Positions 7,439 through 13,689 are shown, counted from the first letter of the stretch. The stretch is 21,626 nucleotides of DNA from Anaerotignum sp. (GCA_017442465.1 JAFRZQ010000045.1:1-21626), one strand, 5' to 3'. Translations and numbers: made by a program. Notes: generated by a model from the sequence alone, not told the origin.

Positions 7439-7768
7439 TTAAGCCTTGCCATTCGCATCAGCCAAACGAATATTTGTGGCCTTTGCAGTTACGAAACTTT
7501 TTCCCTGTTTTTCGTATAAGCGCAGCTCCAGATTATCAAACTCAACCAGAGGGTATCCATTGCCCTGCAGCTGGATCAGCTGTTTGCCAAGGATACGGAC
7601 GCCTAATTTACGAAAGCCGAATTTTTCAAGACTGATCAGATAACGATAGCCTGTTACAGTGTCAGTTCTCTGTCCGTCGATATAGTGGTAAATTGGCGTT
7701 ACGGCAGTCAGATATTTCTTTTCGCCTAAGCATGTGATGTCGTATGTAAGATCGGATGGTGTAATCAT
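7439..7768 (-). CDS. Small conserved-looking protein upstream of the origin, unknown function
   Basis: A 109-residue soluble protein, first in the operon-like series before the origin and rep. A strong AAAGGAGGAC site precedes the ATG. It has no signal peptide or membrane segment. The composition is beta-rich, with alternating hydrophobic residues in KKYLTAVTPIYHYIDG, GYRYLISLEKFG, QLIQLQGNGYPLVEFDNL and SFVTAKATNIRL. This pattern and the location beside a rolling-circle origin would suit an OB-fold single-stranded DNA-binding protein, but no signature motif proves it. The rep start is 136 nt downstream, beyond the two origin hairpins, so it probably shares rep's transcript only if RNA polymerase passes them. 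Confidence 0.75.
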   Translation of the reverse strand: MITPSDLTYDITCLGEKKYLTAVTPIYHYIDGQRTDTVTGYRYLISLEKFGFRKLGVRILGKQLIQLQGNGYPLVEFDNLELRLYEKQGKSFVTAKATNIRLADANGKA

Positions 7769-7808
7769 ATAAAGTCCTCCTTTATGTCTAAAGATGTTTT
7801 GTTTGCTG

Positions 7809-7822
7809 TATAACCGGTTATA
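7809..7822. promoter_or_regulatory. 14-bp palindrome upstream of the 7768 gene
   Basis: TATAACCGGTTATA is a perfect palindrome 41 bp before the 109-aa gene's start codon, within its likely promoter region. It could be an operator for one of the element's regulators. No second copy is seen in the window. Confidence 0.4.
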
Positions 7823-7980
7823 TCTTTATTCTTACACAATTTGCTAAAAACCACATGTTTGTGAAATTTATATCGATGCCTTGTATTTCAGGGTTTTGGC
7901 GTATCGTTATCCATAAAACCCAGTAAAATCAATAAATTTGTTTTATTTCAAATTTATAAATATATAAAATTTTTTTGTTT
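7823..7980. other. AT-rich spacer between the 109-aa gene and the XRE-like gene
   Basis: No gene is visible. GGGTTTT (7891-7897) and AAAACCC (7915-7921) form a 7-bp inverted repeat around TTTTGGCGTA-type sequence. TTTTGGCGTA also occurs at 3553-3562 in the end of int, so it might be a recombinase or accessory protein site. The rest is long A/T runs. Confidence 0.35.
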
Positions 7981-8553
7981 TTAAATGCTTTCATCTATAT
8001 CGAAGTTGCCTAAGCGTCCTTCGGATAACATATTTTTTTCTTTTAAATGCATGTTGCAGTCATTTATATCCCAGTCGAACAAGAGATAAACACTTAATAT
8101 CACAATGTATTCGCAATGAACGGGCTTTTCGGGGCTTAATGCATGTCCATTTAGTTTCAGCAGATATTCTGTTTCTTCAAATGTAAATCTTAGAGCAATA
8201 CAAAGGGGAAGAGTGATTTTTAAGCTCGGTGTCCAAGATGGATGTTTTTCGTAGTTCATTATTTTTGAACATGTGGTAGGATCCAGGTGAGTCGCTTTTA
8301 TTAAGCCTTTATTATTTTTAATATCTAGAGCTTCCATTCTTTCTTTAATAATTTCAAAAAAGGATTTATTTTTGAATTTTGACAGGCTGTCAGAAGGACC
8401 AGATAGATTGTTTTCGATTAACTGTTGAAGAAGTTTCATGAGCAGTTTAAGGCATTTAATAGTCAGATATAATTGTGATTTAGAGAGGATTCCTTTAAAG
8501 CTTTTATCCTCAAGTTGATTGATGAGAGTGGAGATTGTGTTGATGGTAATCAT
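7981..8553 (-). CDS. XRE-like helix-turn-helix protein
   Basis: A 190-residue protein. Residues about 70-180 match a common regulator pattern: FFEIIKERMEAL, KATHLDPTTCSKIMNYEKHP (HTH), then LPLCIALRFTFEETEYLLKLNGHALSP and an INDCNMHLKEK-like tail that resembles the 'iN..L' end of that group. The first 65 residues are leucine- and lysine-rich and unlike the usual short N-terminus, so this may be a fused dimerisation segment. The start is the ATG at 8553 behind GAAAGG. It is transcribed with the rep-side genes but separated from them by 212 bp. It may control the element or its small RNAs; no catalytic motif is visible. Confidence 0.7.
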   Translation of the reverse strand: MITINTISTLINQLEDKSFKGILSKSQLYLTIKCLKLLMKLLQQLIENNLSGPSDSLSKFKNKSFFEIIKERMEALDIKNNKGLIKATHLDPTTCSKIMNYEKHPSWTPSLKITLPLCIALRFTFEETEYLLKLNGHALSPEKPVHCEYIVILSVYLLFDWDINDCNMHLKEKNMLSEGRLGNFDIDESI

Positions 8554-8792
8554 ATAACCAAACCTTTCAAGTCCGGTTTTGCAATGGTGGCAACGGGTAA
8601 CAAAATATATAAATTTTCTTATCGCTCTCTGTTGTATATCAGTGCTGAGGAATAATTTTTCGATATAAATATTTAAATTTCGCTACTTTTGAACTATCAA
8701 GAAGTAGCTTATAATGAATAGCTGTGTGTATTTTTAAGATTTATACACATCGATGCCAATATACAACAAAGATTATTATGCATTTTCTTTTT
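8554..8792. other. Non-coding structured region, candidate single-strand origin or antisense locus
   Basis: TGTTGTATAT (8630-8639) and ATATACAACA (8759-8768) form a 10-bp inverted repeat about 120 bp apart. Within it is a bulged stem GCTACTTTTGA/TCAAGAAGTAGC (8681-8708) and TGTGTAT/ATACACA further on. TATAAT (8710-8715) with TTTTGA 17 bp upstream is a possible plus-strand promoter pointing towards the small ORF at 8793-8870. No ORF fits. Folded non-coding regions of this size serve as single-strand origins in rolling-circle replicons; this is inference. Confidence 0.35.
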
Positions 8793-8870
8793 TTAAAATA
8801 ATGGCTGTTCTTTCTTTTTGATATGCGTGCACCACCAAATTGCAAAACCGTACTTTTTCTGACGCAACAT
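8793..8870 (-). CDS. Possible 25-residue basic peptide
   Basis: ATG at 8870 is preceded by AAAAAAGGAGTGT, a strong but rather close ribosome site. The frame encodes MLRQKKYGFAIWWC, then a basic stretch THIKKKEQ and PLF before a TAA at 8793. It has two Trp, one Cys and clustered Lys around a short hydrophobic centre. It is too short to classify. It starts 30 nt downstream of the terminator hairpin at 8900-8925, which might attenuate it. Alternatives are a leader peptide, a small toxin or chance. Confidence 0.4.
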   Translation of the reverse strand: MLRQKKYGFAIWWCTHIKKKEQPLF

Positions 8871-8893
8871 ACACTCCTTTTTTCGCCTTTTAA

Positions 8894-8925
8894 AACAAAA
8901 AGGCACTGTTTGACAACAGTGCCTT
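8894..8925 (-). terminator. Strong minus-strand terminator
   Basis: On the minus strand AAGGCACTGTT pairs with AACAGTGCCTT (11 bp, GTCA loop) and is followed by TTTTTGTTTT. It stands before the small peptide ORF and may separate it from upstream small RNAs. Confidence 0.8.
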
Positions 8926-8927
8926 AC

Positions 8928-8979
8928 CGAATTCTTTTAACAATAAAAAATCTTCACCATTGGTGAAGAATAGAATTCG
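8928..8979 (-). terminator. Minus-strand terminator inside an outer stem
   Basis: The inner hairpin TCTTCACC/GGTGAAGA (8951-8969) is followed on the minus strand by TTTTTTATTG. An outer stem CGAATTCT (8928-8935) with AGAATTCG (8972-8979) encloses hairpin and T run. The outer stem could compete with the inner one. Confidence 0.6.
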
Positions 8980-8999
8980 TTTCTTTATTTACATATACA

Positions 9000-9061
9000 T
9001 AAAAATAGTCAGTCTTTCTATAAATAGACAGACTGACCCCATAAACACATATACAAAATTC
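9000..9061 (-). ncRNA. Putative small RNA 2, about 60 nt
   Basis: Its predicted start is about 7 nt after the -10 box at 9068-9073, and it ends at a terminator: GTCAGTCT-T-TCTA/TAGA-C-AGACTGAC (9008-9037) followed on the minus strand by TATTTTTATG. The interval from -10 box to hairpin is 30 nt. No start codon with ribosome site is seen. The hairpin core and the promoter spacing match the unit at 9222-9282. Confidence 0.65.
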
Positions 9062-9067
9062 AATTTT

Positions 9068-9096
9068 AAAATATCATAAATTGAATTCTGTGTCAA
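9068..9096 (-). promoter_or_regulatory. Promoter of small RNA 2
   Basis: On the minus strand, TTGACA (9096-9091) and TATTTT (9073-9068) are 17 bp apart. The -35 box is consensus and the -10 box is good. An inverted repeat ATTCAATTT/AAATTGAAT overlaps the -10 region. Confidence 0.7.
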
Positions 9097-9221
9097 GCCA
9101 GGGCAGCTTTGTAAAATATATGATGACGACGGCAGAACAGGAATTCTTTCCTGCTCTGTCTGAATAAGTTTCTTCTTTCTCTTTTAACTGAACAGATCAG
9201 TAATCAGGTTTTGCCATAAAC
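9097..9221. other. Spacer between the two small RNA units
   Basis: There is no ORF. An 11-bp hairpin with one mismatch, CAGAACAGGAA/TTCCTGCTCTG, lies near 9133-9158 with no T run on either strand. It could be a protein-binding site or part of a longer RNA. Confidence 0.35.
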
Positions 9222-9282
9222 AGAAAAATCCCGTCTTTCTAAAAATAGACAGACGGGTGCTTTATAAAGATATAATAGATTC
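9222..9282 (-). ncRNA. Putative small RNA 1, about 60 nt
   Basis: It starts about 7 nt after the -10 box at 9289-9294 and ends at hairpin CCCGTCT-T-TCTA/TAGA-C-AGACGGG (9230-9257), followed on the minus strand by ATTTTTCTG. It is a paralogue of the 9000-9061 unit. From the -10 box to the shared GTCTGTC core both copies have exactly 40 nt, and GTCTGTCTATTT plus TAGAAAGAC are retained in both. Function unknown; candidates are a copy-number or transfer regulator, or one half of a small addiction system. Confidence 0.65.
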
Positions 9283-9288
9283 ACCCTT

Positions 9289-9317
9289 AAGATAGCACCT
9301 GAAAGGGGAGATGTCAA
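9289..9317 (-). promoter_or_regulatory. Promoter of small RNA 1
   Basis: On the minus strand, TTGACA (9317-9312) and TATCTT (9294-9289) are separated by 17 bp, near consensus. Confidence 0.7.
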
Positions 9318-9349
9318 GAAAAGTTTCTATTATTAATATTGCTGTGATG

Positions 9350-9388
9350 AAAAAAACTCCGATGCATTGTTTTGCACTGGAGTTTTAT
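9350..9388 (-). terminator. Terminator of the 9636 XRE gene
   Basis: On the minus strand AACTCCAGTGCA and TGCATCGGAGTT form a stem with one mismatch, followed by TTTTTC. It begins at the gene's stop codon. Confidence 0.75.
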
Positions 9389-9624
9389 GGTTCAAGGTTA
9401 TTTTCTTCAAATAAGGGGGATTGGAAAAACTCAGACACACTGATTTCCAGTCCCTGGCACATTTCGTGGATAATACGCAGTTTGACAGAATCGTAAGTAC
9501 AGTTGATAACATTACCGATCGTAGATTTGGGTACGCCACTTTTCATATAAAGCTGGTACTGTGTCATATTCTTTTCTTCTAATAATTCATTTAACCTCAA
9601 GCTTACGGCTTTATTCAACTGCAT
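9385..9624 (-). CDS. Small XRE-family DNA-binding protein
   Basis: A single helix-turn-helix domain: AVSLRLNELLEEKNMTQYQLYMKSGVPKSTIGNVINC, with recognition helix KSTIGNVI, followed by a short acidic tail. The start is taken at the ATG at 9624 (MQLNK, 79 residues) because GGTGGTGA precedes it; two in-frame GTG codons at 9633 and 9636 would add up to four residues. It faces away from the 9780 gene, as Cro-like and CI-like pairs do. Its predicted -10 box TATAAT (9665-9660) lies between two copies of a 15-bp repeat, so it is probably repressed from there. Confidence 0.85.
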   Translation of the reverse strand: MQLNKAVSLRLNELLEEKNMTQYQLYMKSGVPKSTIGNVINCTYDSVKLRIIHEMCQGLEISVSEFFQSPLFEENNLEP

Positions 9625-9641
9625 AGCATTCACCACCCGTT

Positions 9642-9704
9642 CATGTACCTGTTCTAATTATTATATGGTTGATAGATACAAAATTAGTCCATGTAACTGT
9701 ACTA
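9642..9704. promoter_or_regulatory. Divergent regulatory region with two operator-like repeats
   Basis: CATGTACCTGTTCTA (9642-9656) and CATGTAACTGTACTA (9690-9704) differ at two of 15 positions and lie 48 bp apart in direct orientation. The second sits in an imperfect dyad TAGTCCA-N6-TGTACTA. Between them is TATAAT on the minus strand (9660-9665). The repeats thus cover the start and the -35 region of the minus-strand XRE gene. They are probably operators for one or both XRE proteins. Confidence 0.65.
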
Positions 9705-9779
9705 TTGGGGTGTTTTGAGTTAATATAAGAATATGACAATAGGCTATTTAATCAGGTAGTATAGGTGGTCGGTGATGAT

Positions 9780-10115
9780 ATGATGAATAGGTTTTCTGAA
9801 CGACTGAAAGAATTACGAAAAAGTAGAAATATCAGCCAGCAGAAGTTGGGGACTTATTTGAATTATGGATATACGGCAATCGCAAATTATGAAAGTGGAA
9901 GAAATGAACCATCTTTTGATACATTGATGAAAATTGCTGTGTTTTTTGATGTAACAGTAGATTATTTGATTGGGCTGTCTGACGAACCGATGATAATGAA
10001 TGCCCTTTCTATATCAGAAGTACGATTATTAGAAATATACAGAAGGCTAAATGAAGAGAATAAACAAATTATCATGGATATGATCGGAATTATTTACAAA
10101 AACCAGGGGAAGTAG
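9780..10115 (+). CDS. XRE-family repressor of the element
   Basis: A 111-residue regulator counted from the ATG at 9780 (an in-frame GTG at 9765 is unlikely because AGGTGG at 9763-9768 serves as ribosome site). The N-terminal HTH reads RFSERLKELRKSRNISQQKLGTYLNYGYTAIANYE, then SGRNEPSFDTLMKIAVFFDVTVDYLIGLSDEP, the classic pattern of phage and ICE repressors. The C-terminal 40 residues (RLLEIYRRLNEENKQIIMDMIG) look like an amphipathic dimerisation helix. No peptidase domain is present, so induction would not be by RecA-type self-cleavage. Confidence 0.88.
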   Translation: MMNRFSERLKELRKSRNISQQKLGTYLNYGYTAIANYESGRNEPSFDTLMKIAVFFDVTVDYLIGLSDEPMIMNALSISEVRLLEIYRRLNEENKQIIMDMIGIIYKNQGK

Positions 10116-10264
10116 AATTGCAGGATTTTTGGGGATTATTCAACAAAGAGAAACTGATCTTTCTAAATAACAGCTAGACTGGTTCCTAAAACAATACAGG
10201 CGTGTGTCTTCTACTTCATCTTTGTAAGTATACCGCGTTATGTAAAGTGATTTTGTTGTTTTAT
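10116..10264. other. Spacer expected to contain the right end of the element
   Basis: No ORF or hairpin of note. GTGATTTTG (10247-10255) repeats a 9-mer at the int end (3549-3557), and TTTTATTT (10259-10266) resembles TTTATTT at 3484-3490. Either might be the att core; neither is convincing alone. Confidence 0.3.
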
Positions 10265-10292
10265 TTGAAAAAAAGATAGTGTAGAGTATAAT
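10265..10292 (+). promoter_or_regulatory. Promoter of the interrupted acetyltransferase operon
   Basis: TTGAAA (10265-10270), a 16-bp spacer and a consensus TATAAT (10287-10292), 34 bp before the start codon at 10327. GAGGT (10315-10319) is the ribosome site. Confidence 0.75.
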
Positions 10293-10326
10293 AAAAAATG
10301 AAATATTGATTTGATGAGGTAAAATT

Positions 10327-10376
10327 ATGAGATCACAGTTCGAATGGGACAGAATGCTGTCTCAAAAATTATATAG
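10327..10376 (+). pseudogene. 5' fragment of a sugar O-acetyltransferase gene cut by IS21
   Basis: ATG at 10327 starts MRSQFEWDRMLSQKLY, the typical N-terminus of maltose/galactoside acetyltransferases (x-E-x-D-R-M-L-x-x-K-L-Y). The frame runs into the IS at 10377 in codon 17. Removing the IS and one TATAG copy joins it in frame to the fragment from 12507, giving a 210-residue protein. Confidence 0.85.
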
Positions 10377-10438
10377 TGTAAAAGTCAATATAAAAATGCT
10401 CAAAAATCGGAATATAAAAATGTACAGGGTTCCGATAT

Positions 10439-11200
10439 TTATTCCTCCGGCTGTGCTTCCAAAAAGGATCGTTTTTCTCTAAGACGATATGACGGACCCT
10501 TAATAGAAACAATTTCAGAATGATGCAGCAGTCTGTCCAGCACTGCGTTTGCTAGCGTAGGTGAGCCAAAGATTTCTCCCCACCGTGAAAACGGTGTGTT
10601 TGTTGTTATGATGGTACAGTTCCTTTCATATCGCTTTGCGATAAGTTGAAAGAACAAATTTGCTGAGTCAGAATCGATCGGCATATATCCGATCTCATCA
10701 ATGATCAGTACTTTATACTTAGCAAAGTGTTTTAGCCGGGATTCAAGACGATTTTCTATCAGTGCTTTTTTCAGTTGCGTGATCAGGGCTTCAAATGGGA
10801 TAAAATATGTGGAGATCCTTGACCGTGCACATGTGATTCCAATTGATGTAGCCAGATGCGTCTTTCCGACGCCACTGGAACCGACAAAAAGGATGTTTTC
10901 CTTTTTGTCGACAAATCCCAGATTGTTTAGTTCAAGCAACTGTTTTTTGTTAATGCTTGGCTGAAAGGAAAAATCGAATTCGTCCATTGTTTTTATGAAC
11001 GGGAAGGCTGCTGTTTTTACGCAGGCATTTTCAGCCCGAATCCGATTGTTTTGCTGTTCGATATCGATCAGTTCCTCTAATGCCTGACTAAATGATTTTT
11101 CTCCTTTATTGACCTGATCAATGTAATAGTCCAGATGTTCCTGTATTTTGTGCATTCCCAAATCTGAAAGACCATTGATCAACTTTGCGTATGTAGCCAT
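10439..11200 (-). CDS. istB: IS21-family helper ATPase IstB
   Basis: A 253-residue AAA+ ATPase that assists the transposase in target choice and strand transfer. Walker A GSSGVGKT is at 107-114, Walker B VLIIDE at 164-169, and the family stretch ANAVLDRLLHHSEI lies near the end. It starts 11 nt after istA, and the length is normal. Confidence 0.95.
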   Translation of the reverse strand: MATYAKLINGLSDLGMHKIQEHLDYYIDQVNKGEKSFSQALEELIDIEQQNNRIRAENACVKTAAFPFIKTMDEFDFSFQPSINKKQLLELNNLGFVDKKENILFVGSSGVGKTHLATSIGITCARSRISTYFIPFEALITQLKKALIENRLESRLKHFAKYKVLIIDEIGYMPIDSDSANLFFQLIAKRYERNCTIITTNTPFSRWGEIFGSPTLANAVLDRLLHHSEIVSIKGPSYRLREKRSFLEAQPEE

Positions 11201-11211
11201 TACTTTCCTTT

Positions 11212-12414
11212 CTACAGGAATCGGTCCATTAACTCCAGATTAGCCTGTGCCATTTCAGCAATCGTATCTTTGTCCTTGATACAATACGAAAGAAGCTGGG
11301 CATAATGATCTTCCTGGTAATTCAGTTTCTTACCGGAAAGTTCGTGCTTTGCAATAAGTTCCGTACCATAATAAATTTCCAGAGTATTAAATTTTACTCG
11401 CAAATTCACCGGTTTTCCGATATACTCTAAAGGAACGGAATACTTGTTGTTCATGTACGAAATCATAGAATCTTTTCGAACGGTGGTTTGGCGATCGTGG
11501 TTCTGATAAGACTCTATTACTTTAGGATTCGGAAGTGGCTGCAGGTATTCCTTTTCTTTTTGGAACAAAAGAAGTGGCGGAACACCAGTCTCCTGACAAA
11601 CATAGGTATTCACTTTCTGTGTTACCTTTTGCAGAATAGCGATCAGTTCTTCTTCCGTTTCAAACTCTCCTTCGTATGGCAGAAGCCAGGAAATGAATTT
11701 GTTGATCACTTCCACTTTGCCTTTTGTATAGGCATGTCGGGGCTTACAGAGTTTGATCTTAAAGTTAAAGTCTTTGGCAAATGTCCTCATTTTTTCATTG
11801 ATGTGACGCTGCCTGCCTTTTAAATCTACCACAGACGCCATGTTGTCGAATAAAATTTCTTTTGGGACTCCTCCGGTTGCTATGAATGAGGCTATCAGAC
11901 AGTCAAAGACATCCTGTCTTGTTTTATAAAGTTTGTAAGTAAAGTGGCAGTATCTAGAATGCCCCAGTTTATAATCAAACACCTGAAAGGTGAAGATTTC
12001 GCCAAAACGATTGGCAATCGATACATCTTCTTTCCAGTCTACCTGAGCCTGGATACCGGGAGCTGTTTCAAATCTCGGATGACCTTTTTCGGTTTTCCGA
12101 GGTGTAACACCCTTCCGTTTGATGTATTTAATAAAATTTGAGTATGATCCGATATCTGGATCAACCTCAGAAAAGATAAATTCGTAAACAGCTCTCATAG
12201 TTGTCCCTTTAATGGATAGCTTTGCTGTAATGAGCGATTCATATTTATCTAATCTGCTGGATTTGTTATGGTGTGCAGGTTTGCCAGAGTATCCGTCATA
12301 ATACTTTTTGACTGTTCTGCGATCAACATCATACATCCGTGCAAGTTCAGAAAAATTTGGTCTGGATTCATTCATACGGAGAATCTTTAATTGAGTAATC
12401 AATGCTGCATCCAT
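11212..12414 (-). CDS. istA: IS21-family transposase IstA
   Basis: A 400-residue DDE transposase. An N-terminal HTH lies at about 18-42 (NFSELARMYDVDRRTVKKYY). The rve catalytic core has D126 (QAQVDWKED), D190 (LFDNMASVV) and E235 (KGKVEVINKF). The C-terminal beta domain has NKYSVPLEYIGKPVNLR. Complete; works with IstB. Confidence 0.95.
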   Translation of the reverse strand: MDAALITQLKILRMNESRPNFSELARMYDVDRRTVKKYYDGYSGKPAHHNKSSRLDKYESLITAKLSIKGTTMRAVYEFIFSEVDPDIGSYSNFIKYIKRKGVTPRKTEKGHPRFETAPGIQAQVDWKEDVSIANRFGEIFTFQVFDYKLGHSRYCHFTYKLYKTRQDVFDCLIASFIATGGVPKEILFDNMASVVDLKGRQRHINEKMRTFAKDFNFKIKLCKPRHAYTKGKVEVINKFISWLLPYEGEFETEEELIAILQKVTQKVNTYVCQETGVPPLLLFQKEKEYLQPLPNPKVIESYQNHDRQTTVRKDSMISYMNNKYSVPLEYIGKPVNLRVKFNTLEIYYGTELIAKHELSGKKLNYQEDHYAQLLSYCIKDKDTIAEMAQANLELMDRFL

Positions 12415-12506
12415 GTGTATCTACCTCCATGGATACCGTATCATACTCAATCGGATTGTACATTTTTATTTTCCGTTAAATGTACATTTTTATAGTATCA
12501 TTTACA

Positions 12507-13094
12507 TATAGTCCTTCGAAAGTTAGAGATGGTTCATGGGAAAGGGTTCATGCAGCCCAGAAAAGATTTAATGAGTCAGAGTTCTGGCATGATAACAGTG
12601 CATTGGAAGAATTGAAAAAATGTTTTGGCAGAGCCCCTAAGGACATGATCCTTACTCCTCCTGTGTATTTTGATCATGGTGACAGGATCCTGTTTGGAGA
12701 GCATTTTTATGCCAATGCCGGGCTGACTATTTTAGATGAAAATTATGTGACATTTGGGGATAATGTTTTTATTGCACCTCATGTCAGCATTTATACAGCA
12801 GGACATCCCATAGATGCGGAAATCAGAAATACTGAAGTAGAGTATGCAAGACCTGTTACAATCGGTTCAGACGTATGGATCGGGGGTAATGTTGTTATCA
12901 ATCCCGGAGTAACGATTGGGGATGATGTGGTGATTGGTTCCGGTTCGGTTGTGACAAAAGATATTCCCAGTCATGTGATCGCTGCAGGAAATCCGTGTAA
13001 GGTAATTAGAGAAATTACGGAAGAAGACAAAATATATTGGAAGAATCAATATCAGGAATACGAGAGGGGCTGTGAAAAGGATGTTTCAGATTGA
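12507..13094 (+). pseudogene. 3' fragment of the hexapeptide-repeat sugar O-acetyltransferase
   Basis: This is the major part of a LacA/Maa-type acetyltransferase, which moves an acetyl group from acetyl-CoA to a sugar hydroxyl. The left-handed beta-helix repeats (VTIGSDVWIGGNVVINPGVT, IGDDVVIGSGSVV) and the catalytic histidine in YTAGHPID are intact, and the C-terminal IAAGNPCKVIREI is typical. Only the first 15-16 residues are displaced by the IS21. An ATG inside the IS end (12480) is in frame and would give a 204-residue chimera with nine IS-derived residues. No ribosome site precedes it, so useful expression is doubtful. Confidence 0.88.
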
Positions 13095-13689
13095 TGCATT
13101 GAAATGGACAAGAGAACCGAAAAATTATCATATCGAAAATGATCGTATCGAAATTATCACGGAACCTCATACAGATCTGTGGCAAAGAACATATTATCAT
13201 TTTAGAAATGATACTGCACCTGTTTTGCAGATGGAAACGGATGAAAAGTATTTTTCCTTCGTAGTAAAAACAGAATTTGAAAGCAAACATCGATTTGACC
13301 AGTGTGGCGTAGTCATGTATCTGGACAGCGAAAACTGGCTGAAAGGATCTATTGAGTATGAAAACGAACAGTACCAGCACTTGGGAAGTGTTGTGACAAA
13401 TCATGGGTATTCTGATTGGGCGACAACGGAAATCGATGCATCGATCAAGTCCATGTGGTATAGATTCAGCCGCAGGGAAGATGACTATTGCATTGAATGT
13501 TCTGATGATGGTGTAACATACAAGCAGATGCGTATTTGTCATATGTGGAATGCGAAAGATACGATTCGATTTGGGATTTATGCCTGCAGCCCGGAAGATT
13601 CTTCGTTCAGAGCGATTTTTACAAACATGGAAATGACAGAATGTAAATGGTCTGCACACGATGGGCAGCAGCCTGATCTGGAATCATGA
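13072..13689 (+). CDS. DUF1349-like (concanavalin-fold) protein
   Basis: A 205-residue protein with the DUF1349/YesU-like pattern: HTDLWQRTYYHFRNDTAP, FSFVVKTEFESKHRFDQCGVVMYLDSENWLKG, then WYRFSRREDDYCIECSDDGVTY and FGIYACSPEDSSFRAIFTNMEM. Such proteins have a lectin/glucanase beta-sandwich fold and often sit in carbohydrate clusters; the ligand is unknown. The start is GTG 13072, or ATG 13081, preceded by GAGAGGGG. It overlaps the acetyltransferase end by 23 nt, so the two were translated together. With the IS21 upstream it may have lost its promoter. Confidence 0.8.
   Translation: MKRMFQIDALKWTREPKNYHIENDRIEIITEPHTDLWQRTYYHFRNDTAPVLQMETDEKYFSFVVKTEFESKHRFDQCGVVMYLDSENWLKGSIEYENEQYQHLGSVVTNHGYSDWATTEIDASIKSMWYRFSRREDDYCIECSDDGVTYKQMRICHMWNAKDTIRFGIYACSPEDSSFRAIFTNMEMTECKWSAHDGQQPDLES

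Larger units (their letters stand above)
3521..10260. mobile_element. Integrative mobilisable-type element with CRESS-like Rep (boundaries approximate)
   Basis: A block of mobile-element genes lies between core genes. On the minus strand, in transcription order, they are the 109-aa protein (7768), the origin hairpin, rep (7302), the FtsK-like translocase (6364), xis (5031) and int (4732). An XRE-like gene lies at 8553, and a divergent XRE pair lies at the far end (9636/9780). Rep-FtsK and FtsK-Xis are overlapping or 1 nt apart, so they form one operon. The left end should lie between the int stop (3545) and ychF (3468). The right end should lie between the last XRE gene (10115) and the promoter at 10265. 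No long direct repeat marks the ends; a 9-bp match GTGATTTTG (3549-3557, 10247-10255) is only a weak candidate. No type IV secretion genes are present, so transfer would need a helper. Confidence 0.75.
10377..12506 (-). mobile_element. IS21-family insertion sequence, 2130 bp
   Basis: It contains istA and istB on the minus strand. Both ends begin TGTAAA and match at about 17 of the first 22 positions. Each end then carries two copies of a TATAAAAATGTACA-type repeat (10389-10402 and 10413-10426; complements at 12481-12494 and 12457-12470), the multiple terminal repeats usual in this family. It is flanked by a 5-bp duplication TATAG (10372-10376, 12507-12511). The open transposase genes and intact ends suggest a recent, possibly active insertion. 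Confidence 0.93.

Noticed and set aside
8900..9260. CRISPR-like array suggested by repeated hairpins
   Set aside because: There are only two similar units at 221 bp spacing with their own promoters and terminators, and no regular short repeats or spacers.
9305..9318. AGGGGAGATGTCAA shared with 16160-16173 upstream of the LacI gene
   Set aside because: Both include a consensus TTGACA box on the minus strand, and flanking sequences differ; chance similarity of two promoters is more likely than a shared operator.
9311..9496. Plus-strand 61-codon frame across the XRE gene terminator
   Set aside because: It runs through the terminator and antisense to the XRE gene and has no family match; its ATG overlaps the small RNA 1 -35 box.
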